Assembly: GCA_021787335.1 (NCBI GenBank)
Contig: JAJYMC010000039.1
Span: 2,206 to 66,205 of the forward strand
DNA length: 64,000 bases
Origin: Bacillota bacterium
GTDB lineage: Bacteria; Bacillota; Sulfobacillia; JAJYWN01; JAJZPE01
Reading direction: 5' to 3'
The position numbers and the translations under genes are program-made. The notes beneath the pieces were generated by a model that was given only the letters and a program-made list of their open reading frames with translations, ran no database searches and was not told the DNA's origin. Positions 38,989-47,013 of the stretch are shown piece after piece; the first letter of the stretch is position 1, and every line of letters starts with the position of its first letter.

Positions 38989-39060
38989 GTGAGAGAATGG
39001 CGCAACAGGGCGCCAGATAAGGGTTTGCCGGGTCGGGGTTTTCGAGGCGTGTAACTATTT

Positions 39061-39075
39061 ACTGTCAAACTCGGG
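39061..39075 (+). repeat. 15-bp motif, direct copy 1
   Basis: ACTGTCAAACTCGGG here and ACTGTCGAACTCGGG at 40603-40617 differ at one base and flank the block with the two small genes and the YeiH-family gene. Confidence 0.7.
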
Positions 39076-39081
39076 GGTTCG

Positions 39082-39312
39082 GTGAAACAGGATGAGCTCG
39101 AGTTCATCGTCCACGGCGTGCCCGACCCCGGGGTCATCCTGTGGGAGGCGCCCCTGAAGAACCAGCAGGAGGCGCTCATCCTCCGCTTCGGCCCGGACGT
39201 CAACCTCGGGAACATCCAGACCAACGAGGTCATCGCCTTGGAGTCTCTGCGCGTCGGCCTCCGCGGCGACACGTTCAAGACAGTTCTTCCCAAGAAGGAG
39301 GGGAAAGGATGA
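39082..39312 (+). CDS. Small soluble protein of unknown function (76 aa)
   Basis: The GTG at 39082 follows GGGGG. The 76-residue product (starting MKQDELEFIVHGVPDPGVIL) is charged, has no signal peptide and has no known motif; codon use is typical of the genome. Its stop overlaps the start of a 35-residue membrane protein (ATGA), and a YeiH-family exporter follows. The three probably form one transcript, so this may be an accessory or regulatory part of that transporter. Confidence 0.6.
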   Translation: MKQDELEFIVHGVPDPGVILWEAPLKNQQEALILRFGPDVNLGNIQTNEVIALESLRVGLRGDTFKTVLPKKEGKG

Positions 39313-39416
39313 AGATCTTCGGGGTCTCCATCCACATCGACTGGGTGGCGGTCATCATCGCCGGGATCGGTATACTCCTGGTGAAGCTCGGCGCCATCAC
39401 GAAGGTCCCATGGTGA
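39309..39416 (+). CDS. 35-residue single-pass membrane protein
   Basis: The ATG at 39309 overlaps the previous stop and is preceded by AAGGAGGGGAAAGG. The product begins MKIFGVSIHIDW and has one membrane helix (VAVIIAGIGILLVKLGAI) and a short basic end. The size and position directly before a sulfur-anion exporter gene suggest a small transporter subunit, but there is no known family to prove this. Confidence 0.6.
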   Translation: MKIFGVSIHIDWVAVIIAGIGILLVKLGAITKVPW

Positions 39417-39459
39417 CGGCGACCATCTCAATAACCCTGTGATACGGAGGGAAAAACCA

Positions 39460-40506
39460 GTGTCAACGCTCCAAAAGGCGGCGGTGAACCCGAACGGCCT
39501 CTTGCCGACCCTCGGTCGAGGGCTGGGCTACATCCCCGGCCTGGCGCTGCTCCTGGGCATCGGCTACGCGGGTAAGCTCATCGCCCCCCTTGTCCCCCAC
39601 ACGGAATACGTCCTCTTCGCCATCGCCATCGGAATGATCATCTCGAACACGATGACCCTGCCGAAGATCTTCGTCCCCGGGGCCAAGACCTATGAGCTCT
39701 GGCTGAAGACCGGCATCGTCTTCATGGGCGGCAGCCTGGCCCTGCAGAACGTGGCCAAGATCGGCGGGCCGGGCATCCTCCTTGTCGTCGTCGAGATCCT
39801 GGTCTCCATCGTCGTCGCCCACTACCTGGCCAAGTGGTTCAAGCTGAAAGAGAAGCTCGGTAGCCTGATCGGCGTGGGCGTGGGCATCTGTGGCGTGTCG
39901 GCCATCATCGGCGCCTCCGGGGCCATCGATGCCGACAAGGACGACCAGGGCTACGCCATCGCCACCATCCTCCTCTTCGGCGCGGTCATGGTCTTTGCGC
40001 TGCCGCTCCTCGGCCACTTCCTAGGGCTCAGCGACAAGTTCTTCGGCTTCTGGGCCGGCGTCAGCGTCGACAACACGGCCGAGACCATCGCCACCGGCTT
40101 CGCCTTCTCGGAGGCCGCCGGCAAGGTGGCCACCGTAGTCAAACTGGCCCGGAACACCCTCATGGGGCTGGTCATCCTGGGCATGGCCCTCTGGTACGCC
40201 CAGCGCGGCCTGACCGGCGTGGTCAAGAACAAGGCCAAGTTCCTGTGGGACCGCTTCCCCAAGTTCGTCCTCGGCTTCCTGGCTGTCTCGGCCCTGGCGA
40301 CCGTGGGGTTCTTCTCGGCCGGGCAGGTCAAGGCGATGACGGCCATCTCCAAGTGGCTGTTCACGATGACCTTCGCCGGCGTCGGTCTGTCGATGCGCTT
40401 CTCCGACATGAAGGCCGGCATCAAGCCGTTCCTTGTCGGGTTCGGCGTCGAGGCCGTCGTCACCCTGGTGAACTTCGCCCTGGTGACGCTGCTCATCGGC
40501 TTGTGA
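39460..40506 (+). CDS. YeiH-family (UPF0324) putative sulfate/sulfite exporter
   Basis: This 348-residue membrane protein has about ten helices and the family hallmarks LKTGIVFMGGSLALQ, GVGVGICGVSAIIGASGAI and AGVSVDNTAETIATGFAFSE. YeiH proteins are annotated as sulfate exporters and are linked with cysteine and sulfite metabolism in other bacteria. The GTG at 39460 follows CGGAGGG at 8 bases. Its position after the cys genes suggests export of sulfite or a related anion. Confidence 0.88.
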   Translation: MSTLQKAAVNPNGLLPTLGRGLGYIPGLALLLGIGYAGKLIAPLVPHTEYVLFAIAIGMIISNTMTLPKIFVPGAKTYELWLKTGIVFMGGSLALQNVAKIGGPGILLVVVEILVSIVVAHYLAKWFKLKEKLGSLIGVGVGICGVSAIIGASGAIDADKDDQGYAIATILLFGAVMVFALPLLGHFLGLSDKFFGFWAGVSVDNTAETIATGFAFSEAAGKVATVVKLARNTLMGLVILGMALWYAQRGLTGVVKNKAKFLWDRFPKFVLGFLAVSALATVGFFSAGQVKAMTAISKWLFTMTFAGVGLSMRFSDMKAGIKPFLVGFGVEAVVTLVNFALVTLLIGL

Positions 40507-40602
40507 AGGCCTCATCAGGGGCCTGAAGCCTCATCCGTGGCCCCGTGAGGGGCCCGGTCTCTCCGACCGCGGGTGGCACGTTCCGCCCGCGCGAATCTAC
40601 TC

Positions 40603-40617
40603 ACTGTCGAACTCGGG
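40603..40617 (+). repeat. 15-bp motif, direct copy 2
   Basis: This copy lies just after the YeiH gene and directly before the LarE-like remnant. A GC-rich hairpin without T-run (40568-40591) lies upstream. Confidence 0.7.
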
Positions 40618-40619
40618 CT

Positions 40620-40703
40620 AGAGCCAAGGCGGCCCACCTGCATCAGGTCCTGGCCGGACTTAGAGGGGCGGTGGTGGCCTTCTCGGGCGGGGTCGATAGC
40701 GCC
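40620..40703 (+). pseudogene. Remnant of a LarE-like PP-loop sulfur-transferase gene
   Basis: In one frame the bases encode HQVLAGLRGAVVAFSGGVDS, the N terminus of ATP-dependent sacrificial sulfur transferase LarE with an exact PP-loop (40671-40700). After that the frame turns into Pro/Arg-rich non-protein sequence, so only ~25 residues remain. The 365-base gap 40507-40871 holds no other gene. It suggests that a sulfur-transfer gene once stood here. Confidence 0.55.
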
Positions 40704-40770
40704 CGCCCATCGCCGAAGTCCAGGGTCCGGCCCCCCGGCCCCCGCGACGACACCCCGCGAACGAAAGGTC

Positions 40771-40800
40771 TTGACAAGGCTCGCGGTCGGGAATCATAAT
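40771..40800 (+). promoter_or_regulatory. Promoter of the rhomboid operon
   Basis: TTGACA (40771-40776) and CATAAT (40795-40800) with an 18-base spacer. Confidence 0.7.
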
Positions 40801-40871
40801 TGGAAAGCGGTTTCCACGGCCATCACGGACGTGGGGCCGGACGACTCGGCCGGGTGGAGAAGGGTGATTCC

Positions 40872-41582
40872 TTGATCCCGTTGCGGGACAGCGCGAGGTC
40901 GCGCAGCTTCCCGGTGGTCAACCTGGGGCTGATCCTCCTCACGGGGTTCGTCTTCATCAAGGAACTCGGACTCTCTCAGGCAGGCCTGACGCGCCTTTAC
41001 GCGGTCTACGCCGTCAATCCGGCCAAGATCGTCTGGGCGGTGGGTCATTTCGCGAGCAATCCCACGACCGCGGCCAGGGTGCTCGGGACCCTGGTGACGG
41101 CCATCTTCCTGCACGGTGGATGGCTCCACCTCGGCGGGAACATGCTCTACCTGTGGGTCTTCGGCGATAACGTCGAGGACCGCCTGGGACACCTGCGCTA
41201 CCTGCTGCTCTATCTGACGGCGGGGGTGGCCGGGTTCCTCGTCCACAGCTTCCTTCTGGCTCCCGTGACCGTCCCGACCATCGGGGCCAGCGGGGCCATC
41301 GCCGGCGTCCTCGGCGCCTACATCGTCCTGTCCCCCGGGGCCAGCGTCACGACCCTCATCTTCCTGGGCATCTTCATCCAGGTCCTCGACGTGCCGGCCT
41401 TCGTCTTCCTTATCGTCTGGTTCGGAATGCAACTTCTGAGCGGCGTGGCCTCACTGGGCCAGCCGGGCACGGCCGAGACCGTGGCCTGGTGGGCGCATGT
41501 CGGCGGCTTCGCCAGTGGGCTCCTCCTCGGGTTGCTCCTTCGCCGCCGGCCGCGGCCCCCGCGGGCCTGGGACATGCCTTGA
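40872..41582 (+). CDS. Rhomboid-family intramembrane serine protease
   Basis: This ~236-residue membrane protein has the rhomboid motifs HGGWLHLGGNMLYLWVFGDNVED, the catalytic serine in TIGASGAIAGVLGAY and the catalytic histidine in AHVGGFASGLLLG, spread over six to seven helices. It cleaves membrane proteins within the bilayer; the substrate is unknown. The TTG at 40872 follows GGAGAAGGG. Its stop overlaps the start of the next gene (TTGA). Confidence 0.9.
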   Translation: MIPLRDSARSRSFPVVNLGLILLTGFVFIKELGLSQAGLTRLYAVYAVNPAKIVWAVGHFASNPTTAARVLGTLVTAIFLHGGWLHLGGNMLYLWVFGDNVEDRLGHLRYLLLYLTAGVAGFLVHSFLLAPVTVPTIGASGAIAGVLGAYIVLSPGASVTTLIFLGIFIQVLDVPAFVFLIVWFGMQLLSGVASLGQPGTAETVAWWAHVGGFASGLLLGLLLRRRPRPPRAWDMP

Positions 41583-42535
41583 ACGCCGAACGACGGGCCT
41601 ACGGGCCACTCGGCCGGACCGGCATCACCGTCTCCCGGCTCTGCTTCGGCGCCCTGACCATCGGGCCGCTGCAGGCCAACCTGTCGGTCGAGGAGGGGGC
41701 GGACGTCCTCCGCCGGGCCTTCGACCTCGGCGTCACCTTCGTCGACACGGCCGAGATCTACCGCTCCGACCCGTACCTCAAGGTCGCCCTGCGCGGGCGG
41801 GACGAGGTCGTCCTGGCCACGAAGACCTATGCCTACACGGCCGAGGGCGCCGAGGAGAGCCTCCACAAGGCCCTCGAAGGCGTCGGCCGGTCCTGGATCG
41901 ACCTCTTCCTCCTGCACGAGATGGACGAGCGGACCCTCGACGGCCACCGGCCCGCCCTCGAGTACTTCCTCAGGGCCAAAGCGAAGGGGCTGGTCCGGGC
42001 GGTCGGTTTCTCGACCCACTCGGTGGCGGCCGTCCGCAAGGGCGCGGGCCTCGACGACGTCGACGTCATCCACCCGCTGATGAACCGCGAGGGGCTCGGG
42101 CTGGTCGACGGCACGGCGGCCGAGATGTTCGCCGCGGTCGAGGCGGCCCACGCCCGGGGCAAGGGCATCTACGCCATGAAGGCCCTCGGCGGCGGACACT
42201 TCTACGCCGACGCCGAGAACGCCCTCGGGCAGGTCGCCGCGCTTCCCTTCGTGGACGCGGTGGCCGTCGGGATGAAGACGCCGGAAGAGGCCGAGCTTGA
42301 CTGGCTAATCGTCCGCGGGCTTCCCGTCCCGGATGGGCTCCGGCGCCGGGTGGCCGCCCGGCCGCGCCGCCTCCTGGTCGAGGAATGGTGCCAGGGCTGC
42401 GCCGAATGCGTCGCGCGGTGCACCCACGGGGCCCTCACCATCAACGATGGGCGGGCGACGGTCGACGACTCGCGCTGCATCCTTTGCGGCTACTGCGCCT
42501 CGGTCTGCCCCGAATTCTGCCTGAAGGTGGTCTGA
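41579..42535 (+). CDS. Aldo/keto reductase with C-terminal 4Fe-4S ferredoxin domain
   Basis: Residues ~1-250 form an aldo/keto reductase-like barrel (YGPLGRTGITVSRLCFG, VDTAEIYRSDP, FLLHEMDERT, GFSTHSVAAVRK). Residues ~265-318 hold two CxxCxxCxxxC clusters (CQGCAECVARC and CILCGYCASVC). The typical catalytic Lys-His pair is partly kept (TKTYAY). Such fusions are common in anaerobes as oxidoreductases of unknown substrate. The TTG at 41579 overlaps the rhomboid stop, so the two are translationally coupled. Confidence 0.85.
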   Translation: MNAERRAYGPLGRTGITVSRLCFGALTIGPLQANLSVEEGADVLRRAFDLGVTFVDTAEIYRSDPYLKVALRGRDEVVLATKTYAYTAEGAEESLHKALEGVGRSWIDLFLLHEMDERTLDGHRPALEYFLRAKAKGLVRAVGFSTHSVAAVRKGAGLDDVDVIHPLMNREGLGLVDGTAAEMFAAVEAAHARGKGIYAMKALGGGHFYADAENALGQVAALPFVDAVAVGMKTPEEAELDWLIVRGLPVPDGLRRRVAARPRRLLVEEWCQGCAECVARCTHGALTINDGRATVDDSRCILCGYCASVCPEFCLKVV

Positions 42536-42539
42536 AGAC

Positions 42540-42959
42540 TTGCGGCTCATGGGTCTGGACGTCGGCGAGAAGACCATCGGTGTGGCCGTCAGCGACGAGC
42601 TGGGCCTGACCGCCCAGGGCGTCACGGTCATCCGCCGCGTCTCGAAGAAGGCCGACCTGAAGGCCCTCAGCGACCTGGTCGCCGAGCGCGCCGTCGAGGG
42701 GCTGGTCATCGGGATGCCCCGGAACATGGACGGCTCCATGGGCCCCAAGGCCAGGGAGGCCCAGCGCTTCGGGGAGTGGGTGGGGGAGGCCCTCGGGCTT
42801 CCCGTCGAGTATGCCGACGAACGCCTGACCACCGTCGTCGCTCAGCGCGCGCTGCTCGAGGCCGACGTCTCGCGGGCCAAGCGTCGTCGCGTCATCGACC
42901 AGCTGGCGGCGTCCATCATCCTGCAGGGCCATCTCGACCGGCACAGGCACCAGGGTTAA
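42540..42959 (+). CDS. ruvX: Holliday junction resolvase-like protein RuvX/YqgF
   Basis: This 139-residue RNase H-fold nuclease has MGLDVGEKTIGVAVSD, VIGMPRNMDGSMGPKA and YADERLTTVVAQRALLE, carrying the acidic active-site residues. It functions in 16S rRNA processing and possibly DNA junctions. The TTG at 42540 lies 9 bases after AAGGTGG, inside the end region of the aldo/keto reductase. The Firmicutes order ruvX-DUF1292-mltG follows. Confidence 0.93.
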   Translation: MRLMGLDVGEKTIGVAVSDELGLTAQGVTVIRRVSKKADLKALSDLVAERAVEGLVIGMPRNMDGSMGPKAREAQRFGEWVGEALGLPVEYADERLTTVVAQRALLEADVSRAKRRRVIDQLAASIILQGHLDRHRHQG

Positions 42960-43013
42960 AACCCGTCCTGGTGGGTAGAATCACAAAGAGACCAAATTGA
43001 GAGAGGTGAAAGT

Positions 43014-43427
43014 ATGACCGCCGAGAAGGACGAGGTCATCGTCCTCACTGATGAAGAGGGCGACGAGCACCAGTTCGCGGTGATTGACGTGATCGAGGTC
43101 GAGGGCCGCGACTACGCCATCCTCCTGCCGTACTCCTCCGAGGGCGAAGACGCCGATAAGGAAGAGACCGAGGGCGAGGCGGATGAAGAGGAAGGGGAGG
43201 ACCTCGGTCTGGACGACGAGGATGAGGCCGACGAGGCCATCATTCTCCGCATAGACAAGGACGACGAAGGCGACGACATCCTCGTCGACATCGAGGACGA
43301 GGAAGAGTGGCAGCGCGTCGCCGACGCCTGGGATGAACTCCTCGACGAGGAACTGGCCGAGGAAGAGGACGAGGAAGGCGACGAGGAAGACGAAAAGGCC
43401 GGCGACGAGGAGAAGAAAGAGGAATGA
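43014..43427 (+). CDS. DUF1292 protein (YrzB-like), very acidic
   Basis: This 137-residue protein begins with DEVIVLTDEEGDEHQFAVIDV, the DUF1292 beta core, and is later split by long runs of Glu and Asp (residues ~45-75 and 110-137). YrzB-like proteins sit between ruvX and mltG in most Firmicutes but their function is unknown. Acidic runs are longer than in the ~90-residue homologues. GAGAGGTGA precedes the ATG. Confidence 0.9.
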   Translation: MTAEKDEVIVLTDEEGDEHQFAVIDVIEVEGRDYAILLPYSSEGEDADKEETEGEADEEEGEDLGLDDEDEADEAIILRIDKDDEGDDILVDIEDEEEWQRVADAWDELLDEELAEEEDEEGDEEDEKAGDEEKKEE

Positions 43428-43483
43428 GATAGCCTGACAAAAGGCCCGGCGCGGAAGCCCCGCGCGGACCAGACGCAATCCAC

Positions 43484-43510
43484 GGCCGGCCGCCCAGCGG
43501 TCGGCCTTTC
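43484..43510 (+). terminator. Terminator after DUF1292
   Basis: A 10-bp stem (43484-43493 with 43497-43506) is followed by TTTCGTTC. Confidence 0.65.
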
Positions 43511-43651
43511 GTTCGCCCCACGGCCCCCGACGCCGCGGGGAGGTTTTTGCCGCGGTCGCGGAGAATGGTGTCAGCCTACGCCGGGGAAACGCCTAGGAGG
43601 GCTTTTGCCCCCCCGCGGTCCCCGGACGACCGATGAAAAGGTGGCGTCCCC

Positions 43652-44722
43652 TTGCCGTCCAAGCAGCCGGGCCGGCCTGCCAAGCCCGGGAGAGTCCCCG
43701 TGAAATGGTCCCGACCGCTGGTCTTCGCGGTGGCGGTCATCCTCGCCGCGGTCGCGGCCCTCGTCGGCACGGCCACGCTCATCTCGCCGGTCGACGCCAG
43801 GTCGACCGAACAGGTGGTCATCCAGGTCGCCGCCGGCGCCTCCACCAACGACATCGCCGCTCAGCTGAAACAGGCCGGGCTGATCCGTTCGCGGACCGGC
43901 TTCCGGGTCCTGATCGCCATCGAGCGGGCCGACGGCCGCCTGCGGGCCGGCGAGTACCAGTTCGGGCCGAACCTGTCCATGCGGGGCATCATCGACCGGA
44001 TGGTCCGCGGGCAGGTTGTCACCTACCCGTTCACCATCCCCGAGGGGTTCACCGTCGCCCAGATCGCCGACCTGCTGGCCCGCAAGGGCTTCGCCGACGC
44101 GGTCAAGCTCAAGAGCATCCTGAGCAACGTGACCGTGCCCTTCACGTACGCCGTCAAGAACAAGGTCATCAAGCAGCCATACGAGGGCTACCTGTTTCCG
44201 GATACCTACCAGTACTACAAGGGGATGACCGAGGAGGCGCTGGTCGCGGCGATGCTCAGCCGCTTCCAGGCCAACTTCGGCCCCGACCTCCAGGCCCGCG
44301 CGGCCGAACTGAAGATGACCATCCCCGAGGTCGTCACGCTGGCCTCGATCATCGAGCGCGAGGCCCGCGTGCCCGAGGAGCGCGCGCTCATCTCGGCCGT
44401 CTACCACAACCGCCTGAAGCTGGGGATGAAGTTGGACGCCGACCCGACCGTCCGTTACGCCCTGGACAAGCCCGGGGACATCGTCACCTTCAAGGACCTC
44501 GAGGTCAACTCGCCGTACAACACCTACAAGAACGCGGGGCTGCCCCCCGGGCCCATCGCCAATCCCGGGTTGGCCTCCATCAGGGCCGCCCTCTTCCCGG
44601 CCGATGTGCCCTACCTGTACTTCGTGGCCAAGAACGACGGGACGGGGGCCCACGAGTTCAGCCGGACCCTGGCGGAGCACCTCCGGGCGGTCCAGAAATA
44701 CTCGAAGCCGCCGGGCAAATGA
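43652..44722 (+). CDS. mltG: Endolytic peptidoglycan transglycosylase MltG
   Basis: This 356-residue protein has a basic N terminus, one membrane helix (PLVFAVAVILAAVAALVGTA), a LysM-like domain (VVIQVAAGASTNDIAAQLKQ), and the YceG catalytic domain with EGYLFPDTY, the catalytic glutamate in LASIIEREA, and DPTVRYAL. It cuts nascent glycan strands at the membrane outer face. The TTG at 43652 lies 8 bases after AAAAGGTGG. Confidence 0.92.
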   Translation: MPSKQPGRPAKPGRVPVKWSRPLVFAVAVILAAVAALVGTATLISPVDARSTEQVVIQVAAGASTNDIAAQLKQAGLIRSRTGFRVLIAIERADGRLRAGEYQFGPNLSMRGIIDRMVRGQVVTYPFTIPEGFTVAQIADLLARKGFADAVKLKSILSNVTVPFTYAVKNKVIKQPYEGYLFPDTYQYYKGMTEEALVAAMLSRFQANFGPDLQARAAELKMTIPEVVTLASIIEREARVPEERALISAVYHNRLKLGMKLDADPTVRYALDKPGDIVTFKDLEVNSPYNTYKNAGLPPGPIANPGLASIRAALFPADVPYLYFVAKNDGTGAHEFSRTLAEHLRAVQKYSKPPGK

Positions 44723-44755
44723 CCGCCCGCCGGCCCGACCGGCCCGACGATGAGC

Positions 44756-44793
44756 AAAAAGAAACGATCCCGGGCGCTGTACTCCCGGGGTCG
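44756..44793 (-). terminator. Terminator (minus strand) of the zinc-ribbon/PH-like gene
   Basis: A 10-bp stem (44765-44774 with 44784-44793) is followed on the minus strand by TTTCTTTTT. Confidence 0.8.
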
Positions 44794-44852
44794 CCTGTGT
44801 GTGCTTGGTTGTGGCTGGGTCGGCGCCCCAGATGGGACGCCCGCCGGATCGC

Positions 44853-45479
44853 TCAGCCCGCCTTGCGGAGGGCCGATTGCTTGAGGTAGTCGGCGGCGCC
44901 CTGGAACTTGTCCTTGGTGGCCGCCAGGAAGGTGACGACGTTGTCGGCCTGACGGGCCTCGCCGATATCGGCCGGCATCATGTCCTTGGTCCCCGGCGCG
45001 GTGACCTGGATGCGGCCATACGCCAGGCCGCAGTTGAACTCGACCGAGACCAGCTGATTGAAGAAGAAGCCTCGGTATTTCCCGGCGCCCGCCCCGCCGG
45101 CCAAACCGGTCTTGAGGACGAGGACGCGTTTGTCGGTGGCCACCAGGGCCTCGCCGCTCGACCCGTTGAGGGCGAACTTGACCTGCTCGGTGGAGGTCAC
45201 GGCCTGCTTCAGGACGTCCTGGAGGGCTCCGCTGAGGGCCTCGACCGGAAGCGATCCACCGCCGGCCGCGGCCGCGGCGCAGGTGCTGCAGATTATCTTC
45301 CCGTTGACCGTGCTGTAGCTGGCGTTGGTCGAGAAGGCCTCACGCCCGCAGACGCTGCACTTGATCATGCCCTTGGTTTTGGTCAGGCAGGGACGGCAAT
45401 AATGAACGTTGTCGAATTTCACCAGCGGGGTCCCGCCGAGCCCGGCATCGGACGTACGGCACACCGAACACTGAGCCAC
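44853..45479 (-). CDS. Zinc-ribbon protein with bacterial PH-like domain
   Basis: This ~208-residue protein has four cysteine pairs in the first ~75 residues (CSVC, CRPC, CSVC, CSTC), a LIM-like double zinc ribbon. The C-terminal ~130 residues include GEALVATDKRVLVLKTG and YRGFFFNQLVSVEFNCGLAYGRIQV, a bacterial PH-like fold. There is no membrane helix. The GTG at 45479 (starting VAQCSVC) follows GAGGGGGG; an upstream GTG at 45512 is possible. Its role is unknown. It is divergent from ahcY. Confidence 0.75.
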   Translation of the reverse strand: MAQCSVCRTSDAGLGGTPLVKFDNVHYCRPCLTKTKGMIKCSVCGREAFSTNASYSTVNGKIICSTCAAAAAGGGSLPVEALSGALQDVLKQAVTSTEQVKFALNGSSGEALVATDKRVLVLKTGLAGGAGAGKYRGFFFNQLVSVEFNCGLAYGRIQVTAPGTKDMMPADIGEARQADNVVTFLAATKDKFQGAADYLKQSALRKAG

Positions 45480-45622
45480 TCTCTTTTTGCCCCCCTCTTT
45501 TTGGATGGTCACCTGAAGAGTGACCGGACACCCCCTATATCGAACGGAGAGCCTGGAAAGTTTAGCCTCCGGAAGTCTTTTGTGGAAACAGCAGCTATAA
45601 GCACCGATGGGAGGGTTCTGAT

Positions 45623-46885
45623 TTGTTCGCGGACACCGTCAAGCTGGTCGACAAGGGAAAAAAGCGGATCGAATGGGCCGGGGTGAGCATGCCCGTCGTC
45701 CGATCCATCGCCGAGCGCTGGGAGAAGGAGAAGCCCCTCGAGGGCCGGCGCATCGCCGCCTGCCTACACGTGACCACGGAAACGGCCAACCTGGCCATCA
45801 CCCTGAAGACGGGCGGGGCCAGCGTGGCCCTCTGCGCCTCCAACCCGCTGTCCACCCAGGACGACGTGGTCGCCGCCCTCAACGAGGTCTACCAGATCCC
45901 GACCTACGCCAAGCGGGGCGAGGACGCCGAGTCCTACTACAAGAACATCGAGACCGTCCTCTGGACGCGGCCGGAGATAACCATGGACGACGGGGCCGAC
46001 CTGGTCGCCACCCTCCACACCAAGCACCGCGAGCTCATCCCGGGGGTCGTCGCCGGGACCGAGGAGACCACCACCGGGGTCATCCGCCTGCGGGCCATGG
46101 AACGCGACGGAGCCCTGGCCTACCCGATCGTGGCCATCAACGAGGCCATGACCAAGCACATGTTCGACAACCGCTACGGCACCGGCCAGTCGACCCTGGA
46201 CGGGATCATCCGGGCGACCAACCGGCTCATCGCCGGGAGCACCGTGGTCGTCGCCGGCTATGGCTGGTGCGGCCGCGGCGTGGCCTCCCGGGCGCACGGC
46301 TTCGGGGCACGGGTCATCGTCGTCGAGGTCGACCCGATCAGGGCCCTCGAGGCGGCCATGGACGGCCACTCGGTGATGACCATGGACCAGGCCGCCCCCC
46401 TGGGTGACATCTTCATCACCGTGACCGGGGACATCAAGGCCATCGACCGCCGTCACATCGAGAAGATGAAGGACGGGGCCATCCTGGCCAACTCCGGCCA
46501 CTTCAACGTCGAGCTGGACCTGCCCGGGCTGGAGGCGATGACCGTCGAGCGCCGCCAGGTCCGCGAGAACGTCGAGGAGTTCGTCATCCGCGCGCCCGGC
46601 GAGCGGAAGCGCATCTACGTCGTGGCCGAGGGGCGGCTGGTCAACCTGGCCGCCGCCGAGGGTCACCCGGCCGCGGTCATGGACATGAGCTTCGCCAACC
46701 AGGCCCTGGTCTGCGAGTGGCTGAGCCAGAAGAAGCCGGCCCTGGAGAAGAAGGTCTACAGCGTACCCGAGGACATCGACCGGCTGGTCGCCCGGATGAA
46801 GCTCGAAAGCCTGGGCATGGCCGTCGAGAAGCTCTCCGAGGAGCAGCACCACTACCTGACGAGCTGGGAGTCCGGGACGCGGTGA
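45623..46885 (+). CDS. ahcY: S-adenosylhomocysteine hydrolase
   Basis: This 420-residue NAD enzyme splits S-adenosylhomocysteine into homocysteine and adenosine. It shows ALCASNPLSTQDDVVAAL, GTEETTTGVIRL, DNRYGTGQSTLDGI, the NAD motif VVVAGYGWCGRGVA, and ANSGHFNVELD. It lacks the large insert of plant and proteobacterial forms, as is usual in Firmicutes and archaea. The TTG at 45623 follows GGGAGG. A terminator follows. Confidence 0.95.
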   Translation: MFADTVKLVDKGKKRIEWAGVSMPVVRSIAERWEKEKPLEGRRIAACLHVTTETANLAITLKTGGASVALCASNPLSTQDDVVAALNEVYQIPTYAKRGEDAESYYKNIETVLWTRPEITMDDGADLVATLHTKHRELIPGVVAGTEETTTGVIRLRAMERDGALAYPIVAINEAMTKHMFDNRYGTGQSTLDGIIRATNRLIAGSTVVVAGYGWCGRGVASRAHGFGARVIVVEVDPIRALEAAMDGHSVMTMDQAAPLGDIFITVTGDIKAIDRRHIEKMKDGAILANSGHFNVELDLPGLEAMTVERRQVRENVEEFVIRAPGERKRIYVVAEGRLVNLAAAEGHPAAVMDMSFANQALVCEWLSQKKPALEKKVYSVPEDIDRLVARMKLESLGMAVEKLSEEQHHYLTSWESGTR

Positions 46886-46948
46886 GCGACCCGCGGGCCG
46901 GCCGCGTGGGCGGCTGCCTGGAATAGCCTGGCAAGGCAGGGAAAGACT

Positions 46949-46995
46949 AAGCGGGAACCACCGGCAGAGCCGGGCGGTTCCCGCTTCTTCTTTCA
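46949..46995 (+). terminator. Terminator of ahcY
   Basis: Eleven-bp arms (46949-46959 with 46976-46986) are followed by CTTCTTTC. Confidence 0.8.
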
Positions 46996-47013
46996 CTGCG
47001 GGGTGGCGCGGAC

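Noticed and set aside
40540-40600. T-box-like bases GGGTGGCACG near the end of the YeiH gene
   Set aside because: The bases form a simple hairpin without stem I, antiterminator or T-run; it is more likely a chance match.
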